Source of the DNA: Methanosphaera stadtmanae | GTDB taxonomy: Archaea; Methanobacteriota; Methanobacteria; Methanobacteriales; Methanobacteriaceae | Assembly (NCBI GenBank): GCA_015062805.1 | Contig: SUTQ01000006.1 | Coordinates: 1-40,620, forward strand | Length of the DNA stretch: 40,620 nt | Direction of reading: 5' to 3' | Part shown: piece by piece, positions 34,211 through 40,620 of the stretch | Layout: the number at the start of each line of letters is the position of its first letter | Position numbering within the stretch: the stretch's first letter is position 1 | Program-made: the position numbers and the translations under genes | Notes under the pieces: model-generated | Told to the model about the DNA's origin: nothing | Databases searched by the model: none | The model's input: the letters and a program-made list of their open reading frames with translations, nothing else

Positions 34211-35581
34211 TTATAAAGAGAATTCTGTTTCTTTTTTTATTCTCTTTATAATTGTTTCAAATACGAATAAAGCAATTAAAGAACCAATTGTTAATCCTAA
34301 AATAAATCCTATTAATACCCCATTGACCCCAAAATTAAGTACTATTCCCAGAACAAATGAAAGGAATACAACAAATATCAATTCTCGTACGATAGTCAAT
34401 ATTAAAGACAAAGTCCCTTTCCCCATTCCTTGGAATGTCATTGCGCATATACCACCCACAGGAGTTACTACTAAAAATACAGATACTACTCTTAAAACAT
34501 TAATTATTAGTTCATAAAATTCATTGTTTGTTTGATTGTATGTAAATAATAACGCTACCTGTGGTGCAAATATTAGTAATAACAATGTAATGATGATAGC
34601 GATAATTAAACTTATTTTTATACCATAATGACATGTAATTTTTACTTTATCGTATTCCTTTGCTCCGTATGCTACTCCAGCTACAGTAATTGCTGATGTT
34701 CCAATTGCAATACACGGCATCATACCTAGTTGTAATATTGTAAAAGATATATTGAATGCTGCAATAATATTAGTTCCAGCAACAATTACTAACATAGAAT
34801 TCAATATTATATTTACTAACGATATAATGAATTCTTCCAAACTGGCTGGAATTCCAACTGTCAATATGCCTTTGATATAGTTAAAATTATATTTGAAATT
34901 CTTTACGCTGTAATCCAAGTACGTATTTTTCTTAATAAAAAGCCAATAAACTGCTACCAAAGTTGGAAATATTGATGAAAGTACAGTTGCTAAAGCAGCA
35001 CCTTTAATTCCCAGATTAAACGTGTATATAAATATGGGATCCATAATAATATTTAAAATATCTACGGCAGCCATGGTAAAGGTTGCTTTTTTCATGTCTC
35101 CCTCTGCCCTTAATTGACTTGAAAATAATAGGTTAAATAAAAATGCAAAAGTACCTAAAATTAATATTATTCCATAATCTCTGGCGTAATTGATAACACT
35201 ACTAGCTCCCATGTATATTATTAATTGATCATAAAATGGAAGTAATAGTAATGGAATTAATAATGATACTAAAAACACTATTAAAATAGAATGTAAAGCA
35301 CTGTTATTTGCTTTTTCATGATTTTTAGCTCCAATATATCTTGCAATCAATGAGTTAGAACCTGCACCTAACCCATTACCGATACCTATTATAATCATAA
35401 AGATTGGCGAAACAAACCCAATAGCCGCTAATGGATCTGTACCTAACCCAGCAATCCATATTCTATCAATGATATTATTAAAACTAATCAACAATAATGC
35501 AAATATCATAGGAATAGCCAATTTAATTAAAGCTTTCTTTGGATCTCCTCTTAAAATTTCTATATTTTCATTATCCTCCAA
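34211..35581 (-). CDS. MATE family efflux transporter
   Basis: The 456-residue protein has twelve hydrophobic segments in two halves. MATE marks are LAIPMIFALLLISFNNIIDRIWIAGLG, the GIGNGLGAGSNSLIARYIGAKN block with the 'G.G.G..s.iar..Ga' motif, and the second-half repeat PCIAIGTSAITVAGVAYGAKEYDKV. Such proteins export drugs or metabolites against Na+ or H+ in the cytoplasmic membrane. The start is probably TTG at 35581: GGAG lies just five bases upstream, and no better in-frame ATG exists before the conserved part. Single gene, convergent with the HEPN gene with 14 bases between stops. Confidence 0.93.
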   Translation of the reverse strand: MEDNENIEILRGDPKKALIKLAIPMIFALLLISFNNIIDRIWIAGLGTDPLAAIGFVSPIFMIIIGIGNGLGAGSNSLIARYIGAKNHEKANNSALHSILIVFLVSLLIPLLLLPFYDQLIIYMGASSVINYARDYGIILILGTFAFLFNLLFSSQLRAEGDMKKATFTMAAVDILNIIMDPIFIYTFNLGIKGAALATVLSSIFPTLVAVYWLFIKKNTYLDYSVKNFKYNFNYIKGILTVGIPASLEEFIISLVNIILNSMLVIVAGTNIIAAFNISFTILQLGMMPCIAIGTSAITVAGVAYGAKEYDKVKITCHYGIKISLIIAIIITLLLLIFAPQVALLFTYNQTNNEFYELIINVLRVVSVFLVVTPVGGICAMTFQGMGKGTLSLILTIVRELIFVVFLSFVLGIVLNFGVNGVLIGFILGLTIGSLIALFVFETIIKRIKKETEFSL

Positions 35582-35741
35582 TCTATCTCCTCATAAAATA
35601 TTATACTATTATATCCATCTTAAAATATTTAAGTATTATTTTTTGATAATTTCAAAAAAAAATTAAGTTTAAACATAATAAAATAATTTATATTTGTAAA
35701 ATAAGATTATAATTAAGTATATTTATTTAATAGGTGATAGA

Positions 35742-36008
35742 ATGAAAATATGCCAATCATGTAGTTTACCATTACATGAAGAATACAAAGGAACCAATAA
35801 AGATTCTTCTAGTAGTAATGAATATTGTAAATATTGTTATGAAAACGGTGAATTTTTAGATGATAGAACTTTAGAAGAAGAAATAGAACATCTTATCCCC
35901 ATGTTTATAGAGGATAGAGATATTTCTGAAAAAGAAGCAAGAATAGAGTTAAGGAAAATATTATCCCCATTAAAAAGATGGTCAAAAAATAATAAAATTA
36001 TTACTTAA
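35742..36008 (+). CDS. Small zinc-ribbon protein
   Basis: The 88-residue protein starts MKICQSCSLPLHEEYKGTNKD, then EYCKYCYENGEFLDD, giving two CxxC pairs (C4/C7 and C30/C33) in the pattern 'CQSCgMPl...GTn.DGs....YC.YCy.nGeF', a known small putative zinc-ribbon family. A helical tail follows (LEEEIEHLIPMFIEDRDISEKEARIELRKIL). The role in the cell is unknown. AGGTGATAG precedes the ATG. Confidence 0.85.
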   Translation: MKICQSCSLPLHEEYKGTNKDSSSSNEYCKYCYENGEFLDDRTLEEEIEHLIPMFIEDRDISEKEARIELRKILSPLKRWSKNNKIIT

Positions 36009-36453
36009 TAAATATATGTAATAAGTTAATATTTTTTTATTATTAATTTTAATTTTTTTGATATTTCTTTATATAAAAAAAATATTTTTAAAAAAAATGA
36101 TTATTTTCAGTTATTTTCAATTTTTTGAGATTTTAATCAATAATTTTTCTAATCATCTTAATTTCAATATAACTTGTAATACTCTATTTATTATAAATAT
36201 AATAAACTTAAAAAATTCTATTAATTTAATAAAATAAGAAGTATATGTGGTTATTTTATTAAAAAAAAGAAAATAATTATATTAATTATCTACAAGTGCA
36301 AAAAAATTTACAATAGGTATAATAATCACAAATCATTAGAATTAAATAATAAGATAACCTAATAAAACTTATTTTTAATTAATATGATTATATTTATCTT
36401 TATACCATTTAAAAAGATTGATTAATGTTATTTTATCAAATTTTTTTAAAAAA
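36009..36453. other. Long AT-rich intergenic region, no gene seen
   Basis: T-rich tracts just after 36009 probably end the zinc-ribbon transcript. The rest is low-complexity AT sequence without a supported open frame or RNA. The promoter and leader of the next gene begin after 36450. Confidence 0.4.
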
Positions 36454-36466
36454 CTTTATAAGTAAT
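36454..36466 (+). promoter_or_regulatory. TATA box of the Ig-repeat/transglutaminase gene
   Basis: CTTTATAAGTAAT is a good archaeal TATA box and stands out from the surrounding sequence. Transcription would begin near 36480-36490, giving a leader of about 80 bases before the ribosome binding site and start at 36555-36569. Confidence 0.5.
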
Positions 36467-36488
36467 AACATACTTAATTCTTAAATAT

Positions 36489-36520
36489 GTTGTTAATAAA
36501 ACAAGTATTAACAACTTTTT
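36489..36520 (+). promoter_or_regulatory. Leader hairpin followed by T run, possible attenuator
   Basis: GTTGTTAATA (36489-36498) pairs perfectly with TATTAACAAC (36506-36515) around a seven-base loop, and five T follow directly. It lies between the TATA box and the GGAGGT of the next gene. That puts it at the very start of the leader RNA, where it could end transcription early, stabilise the mRNA or serve as a protein site. Confidence 0.5.
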
Positions 36521-36566
36521 AGAAAATCAATTATATCCAAATTATTCTAAATAAGGAGGTTTTATA

Positions 36567-38492
36567 ATTAAGGGTTATTTTGGATTGATCCTATTATTCG
36601 TTACATTAGTAATGATAACAGGTTCAGTTGCAGCAACAGAAACTACATCCAACGATAACATTGAATTAGAAAGTTCTACTAATCAAATAGTAAATACTAA
36701 TATAGACACATCTACTAATTCAGAAAATTCAATAAATACTAGTACAAACACAACCAATTCTAATACAATATCTAAATCTACTAACTCAACAAAATCAGTC
36801 AAAAGTAGTTCAGTTTCTGCTAACAGTACAACGACTAATAAGCCGTCAAGTACTAATATCAAAGTATATAATATCACATCTACCAAAGGATCTACAGTTA
36901 CATTAAAATCCGTAATTACATCTAATAACGGATCTTATGTTAAAAATGGTACCGTTGTTTATAAAATTAACGGAAAAACCATAGGAAATGTAGCAGTTTC
37001 TAATGGTGGAGCAAAATTAACATATACAATTCCATCAACTTGGACTGATATAAATTATACTATAACTGCAGTATATTCTGGAAACAGTTATTATGCACGT
37101 TCAACTAGTAATAGTACATTAAAACTTAAATCAAATGTTACTACAAAAGTAACGGTGAAAGATATCACTGCTATTCAAGGTGATACTATTACATTCAAAG
37201 CTGTTATTACAACAGTTAATGGTGAATATGCTAAAATTGGTAAAGTAGCATTTAAAATTAATGGAAAAACTATAGGAACTGCAAATGTATCCAATGGTGG
37301 AGCAAAACTATCATATACAATTCCGAATAACTGGAAAAGTAAAAATTACAATATAACAGTAGTATATGGAACTAATGATTATTATAAAAGTTCCACATCA
37401 AATGGAACACTTAAAATTAATTCTATGATTAATCCTAAGGTTACCATTAATACGACTTCCGTTATTTCTGGAAAATCTACCTCTTTCATAACAACAATTA
37501 CAGATACATCAAATAAACCAGTAGCTGGAGGTAAAGTTGCATTTAAAATCAATGGAAAAACCATTGGAGTCTCTAATGTAACAAAAGGTGTTGCAAAAAT
37601 TACGTATACAATTCCAAGTAGTTGGAATGGAAAATATAATATAACAGTAGTTTATAGTGGTTATGGAAACTATAAATCAATAACTAAAACTACTACATTA
37701 ACTATTCAAAAACAGGTAAATACTAAAATTAATATTACTTCAACATCTGTTACAAGTGGTAAAACAGCAATATTGACAGCTAAAGTTACTGATTCATCAG
37801 GTAATTTAGTTAATGGAGGAAAAGCAGTTTTTAAATTAAATGGTAAAACAATAGGTACAGTCAATGTTTCTAATGGTATAGCTAAATTAACATATACCAT
37901 ACCTTCATCATGGAATGGAAAATATAATATTACTTTTGTTTATGGAGGATTTGGAAAATATCTTTCTTCAAGAAGTACTAAAACACTAACTGTGACAAAT
38001 CCAAATAGTAAAACATCAGTTAATACTATAACCGTTCCTAATGGATATGAAAATTATGTTAAAACAACTAAGAATTGTAATGTAACCAATTCCAAAATAC
38101 AAAGTTTAGCTGCATCTTTAACATCAGGTACTTCAAATGCATATACAGCCGCAGTAAAAATATATAATTATGTTCGTGATAAGGTATCATATACATTTTA
38201 TATGAATACAAGATATGGTTCTGTAGGCACATTAAACAAAAAAACAGGTAACTGTGTTGATCAAGCACATTTACTTATAGCATTAATGAGAGCATCAAAT
38301 ATACCTGCCCGTTACTGTCATGCAACCTGTTCTTTTACCAGTGGTCTCGTTATAGGTCACGTATGGGCTGAAGTCTATGTGAATGGTAAATGGTATTCTT
38401 GTGATACAACTTCAAGTAGAAACAGTTTTAATAACATTAAAAACTGGTATAAATCCACAAGTATTAAACGATATACCTCTTTATCATTTTAA
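36567..38492 (+). CDS. Secreted Ig-repeat protein with C-terminal transglutaminase-like domain
   Basis: The protein has about 641 residues. A signal peptide (IKGYFGLILLFVTLVMITGSVAA) is followed by a serine/threonine/asparagine-rich spacer (to about 90). Four Ig-like repeats of about 95 residues come next, each with 'GxVxFKINGKTIGxxxVSNGxAKLTYTIP' and 'YNITxVYxG'. A transglutaminase-like domain ends the protein, with triad C563 (GNCVDQAH), H598 (GHVWAEVYVNGKW) and D613 (SCDTTS). The start appears to be ATT at 36567, seven bases after GGAGGT. The first TTG (36585) lies 24 bases from that site and would remove the positive n-region of the signal peptide; no ATG is available before the hydrophobic core. 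The enzyme may cleave or cross-link cell-wall peptides outside the cell. It is expressed from a leader with a hairpin. Confidence 0.85.
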   Translation: MKGYFGLILLFVTLVMITGSVAATETTSNDNIELESSTNQIVNTNIDTSTNSENSINTSTNTTNSNTISKSTNSTKSVKSSSVSANSTTTNKPSSTNIKVYNITSTKGSTVTLKSVITSNNGSYVKNGTVVYKINGKTIGNVAVSNGGAKLTYTIPSTWTDINYTITAVYSGNSYYARSTSNSTLKLKSNVTTKVTVKDITAIQGDTITFKAVITTVNGEYAKIGKVAFKINGKTIGTANVSNGGAKLSYTIPNNWKSKNYNITVVYGTNDYYKSSTSNGTLKINSMINPKVTINTTSVISGKSTSFITTITDTSNKPVAGGKVAFKINGKTIGVSNVTKGVAKITYTIPSSWNGKYNITVVYSGYGNYKSITKTTTLTIQKQVNTKINITSTSVTSGKTAILTAKVTDSSGNLVNGGKAVFKLNGKTIGTVNVSNGIAKLTYTIPSSWNGKYNITFVYGGFGKYLSSRSTKTLTVTNPNSKTSVNTITVPNGYENYVKTTKNCNVTNSKIQSLAASLTSGTSNAYTAAVKIYNYVRDKVSYTFYMNTRYGSVGTLNKKTGNCVDQAHLLIALMRASNIPARYCHATCSFTSGLVIGHVWAEVYVNGKWYSCDTTSSRNSFNNIKNWYKSTSIKRYTSLSF

Positions 38493-38510
38493 GCTTATAC
38501 AAATTAAACT

Positions 38511-38531
38511 TTCTTTTTTTTATTTTTTTTA
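38511..38531 (+). terminator. T-rich terminator after the transglutaminase-like gene
   Basis: A tract of T, broken by single A and C, begins about 20 bases after the stop codon, as is typical for archaeal intrinsic termination. No hairpin is evident. Confidence 0.5.
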
Positions 38532-38708
38532 ATGGTTCTATTTTTAAGTAAATTTTCTATTTCAAATTATTAATCATTTTAAATTCGTTTTAACCTAATA
38601 CATATTTAATATATTATTTAATTAATGGATTCGTTTAAATATAAATAATTAATAATTTAAATGATAAAAATAATTATATGATTAATCTAAAAATTTGAAG
38701 TGAATTAA

Positions 38709-40620
38709 ATGAAAAAGGGATTATTAATTTTTTTTATACTATGTTTAACTCTTTTAACTATAAGTATTGTATCGGCAAATTATACTGATAACTATGAAAA
38801 TAATAATTATAACTTGATTGAAAGAAATAATGAATCTTCAAATGATTTATATTTATACACGGAAAATAATAAAGAAATTAATAATGTAGATAAAACATTA
38901 AAAGAGGATTATAACTATATAAAAGAAGGAGATGACTGTTGTACTTCTATTATACAAGGATATAATAATGATAGTGCACTTTCATTTAGAAGAGATTCAG
39001 AAGCAATTGTAACTATTAATGTAACACATAATTCAACACATATTAAACAAACAAAAGCTAAGGGAACTTATTTCTTTCATGTGATTATTAGTAAAGATGG
39101 ATGGTTTGTTGGCAATGGAGGAACAGATTCAGCTAAAACTAGTTTAAATGTCGAAAAGTATGCATTAAAAATGATTTCTAATAAAAAAATTTCAACAATT
39201 GAATTTAATGAAATTGTAAATATTAAAACAAAATCCAGTTTAGGACATTTTATAATTAAAGCTCCAAACGGTACTTATAATCTAATGACACATAACAATG
39301 GAAATATTACGTTGGAAAGAATTCTGTAAAATATGTGGATAGTATTAATACAAATACCAGATTTATTTCAACAAAAGATATTCCTAAACTTGATAATTGG
39401 ATTGATGTAGATGAAGTATATTTAACTTATAAAAAAATGAAAACAAATATTGAAATAACTAAATTAATTAGTAAAAATAACAGTGTTTTATTAAAAGCAT
39501 TTGTAAATGACCAATATGGAAATCCAGTAAATGAAGGAAAAGTATGTTTTATAGTAAATAATAAAACTTTGACAGACTCTAACGGAAACATAATATATTC
39601 TAATGTTAATAATGGACTAGCAACCTATAAGTATGTTGAATCTAAATACTATCAAAATTCAAACATTTCATATCTGGTTAAATACATTGAAAATACAAAA
39701 TATTTGGAAGGAATTAGTAATTCTTCGTTGATAATATTTGACCTGATAAACTTTAAAACAGACCATGACAAACAAACACAATACAACACAAACTTAACAA
39801 TAACAACCAAAATAACCAGCAAAAACAACAACACACCAATATCAGAAGGAAAAATATACTACAAAATAAACGACAACATAATAAAAAACAGCAAAGGCAA
39901 CACAATATACATCAAACCAACAAACGGAACAACAAAATTCAACCTACAACTCAACAAACAATACAAACCAGACACATACAAAATAACAACAATATACACA
40001 AACGGAAACTACACCATCCAACAAGACACACAAACAACCATAATAGATCCAAACAATACTCTAACAATCAAAACCACAGGATACACCAGCAATACAGACA
40101 CAATATCACTAAATGCTTCAATATACGATAAATATGGAACACCAATAAAAGACGGAAAAATATCATTCACAATAGACAATCGAAAATTAATAAACTCAAA
40201 AGGAAACATAATATACTTCAACATCCAAAACGGAACAGTATCATTTAACTACAAAGTACCAAACATATGGAACAAACACAATATAACATATACAGCAATA
40301 TACCACTCCAACAACAAATACAACAACACAAAAAGCAACACATCAACAATAACATTTGACCTAATAAACATGAACACAGACCATGACAAACAAACACAAT
40401 ACAACACAAACTTAACAATAACAACCAAAATAACCAGCAAAAACAACAACACACCAATATCAGAAGGAAAAATATACTACAAAATAAACGACAACATAAT
40501 AAAAAACAGCAAAGGCAACACAATATACATCAAACCAACAAACGGAACAACAAAATTCAACCTACAACTCAACAAACAATACAAACCAGACACATACAAA
40601 ATAACAACAATATACACAAA
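38709..40620 (+). pseudogene. Adhesin-like Ig-repeat protein, frameshifted and running off the right edge
   Basis: The reading begins with a signal peptide (KKGLLIFFILCLTLLTISIVSA), then a unique polar domain of about 180 residues with GTYFFHVIISKDGWFVGNGGTD. It stops at 39329, but one frame over the protein continues without interruption (YVGKNSVKYVDSINTNTRF and onwards) to the end of the window. Loss of one T near 39307 explains the break. Beyond 39420 come Ig-like domains of about 100 residues ('xGxIYYKINDN', 'GNxIYxxxxNGT'). From about 39750 codon use shifts to C-ending codons, and a 618-base unit repeats exactly. It would be a secreted cell-surface protein. A sequencing error or phase variation could also explain the single frameshift. 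Confidence 0.8.
39761..40620. repeat. 618-bp tandem repeat in the adhesin Ig-like region
   Basis: The stretch starting at 39761 recurs at 40379, 618 bases (206 codons) later, and is base-for-base identical over the 242 bases left before the window edge. The unit holds two different Ig-like domains. Exact identity at the DNA level means the duplication is recent or kept uniform by recombination. Confidence 0.9.

Noticed and set aside
36683-37900. Minus-strand open frames within the Ig-repeat/transglutaminase gene
   Set aside because: They are antisense shadows of the repeats; valine/leucine-rich composition follows from the complementary codons.
39652-40523. Leu/Cys/Val-rich minus-strand frames at the right edge, one pair nearly identical to each other
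   Set aside because: They are reverse complements of the 618-bp repeat, so their similarity is explained by the adhesin repeat and not by a duplicated membrane protein.

Overview
The window is a very AT-rich chromosomal segment that looks archaeal and most probably comes from Methanosphaera or a close relative in the Methanobacteriales. The grounds are TATA-box promoters, strong GGAGG/GGTGA ribosome binding sites, T-rich terminators, several large secreted adhesin-like proteins with beta-helix and Ig-like repeats, a Xer-type archaeal recombinase, DUF1848, DUF169 and DUF438-hemerythrin proteins, an NADP-type alcohol dehydrogenase of the kind found in ethanol-using Methanosphaera, and a bacterial-style xseA-xseB pair. 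The genus is an inference from gene content and composition, not from a marker gene.

Layout. 1-2260: a decayed adhesin gene on the minus strand (ATT where the start should be, one in-frame stop, at least five frameshifts), with a possible further adhesin remnant at the left edge. 2487-4606: ADP-ribosylglycohydrolase, then a tyrosine recombinase whose upstream region carries a near-perfect lox/dif-like inverted repeat. 4818-5544: very AT-rich gap. 5569-8748: a frameshifted Old-Yellow-Enzyme-like gene, a queuosine/archaeosine precursor transporter, a small hypothetical gene, a tRNA-like element with tRNA acceptor and T arms but no recognisable D/anticodon domains, and an FMN-binding split-barrel protein. 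8803-12407: a possible 30-aa membrane peptide, a membrane-anchored hypothetical protein, a YbjQ-family protein, exodeoxyribonuclease VII (xseA-xseB), and a stand-alone MCM N-terminal-like zinc/OB protein. 12598-15075: an intact adhesin-like protein. 15197-18333: DUF169, an HIRAN plus ARPP-1-like gene pair, and an unknown protein.

18417-28436 is the most unusual part. A convergent gene pair is present twice in tandem. Each pair joins a zinc-ribbon/SAP-like helical protein (plus strand) to a zinc-ribbon metalloprotease-like protein (minus strand), and the two genes overlap at their stop codons. One protease copy keeps HELTHH; in the other this is replaced by KNLAID. Directly next to it are a CPBP intramembrane protease and an M48 metalloprotease on the same strand as the inactive copy, a DEDDh exonuclease with a novel C-terminus, a second CPBP protease, and small membrane/HhH proteins. 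I know of no described system with this architecture.

28568-36008 holds metabolic and stress genes: a DUF438-hemerythrin-PAS sensor, a GNAT/DUF1848 operon, a secondary alcohol dehydrogenase with a putative operator, a CARF-less Cas02710-like HEPN protein with no CRISPR array in sight, a MATE exporter, and a small zinc ribbon. 36567-40620 returns to surface proteins: an Ig-repeat protein with a C-terminal transglutaminase-like domain, apparently starting at ATT behind a 5' hairpin, and a frameshifted adhesin with a 618-bp exact tandem repeat that runs off the right edge.
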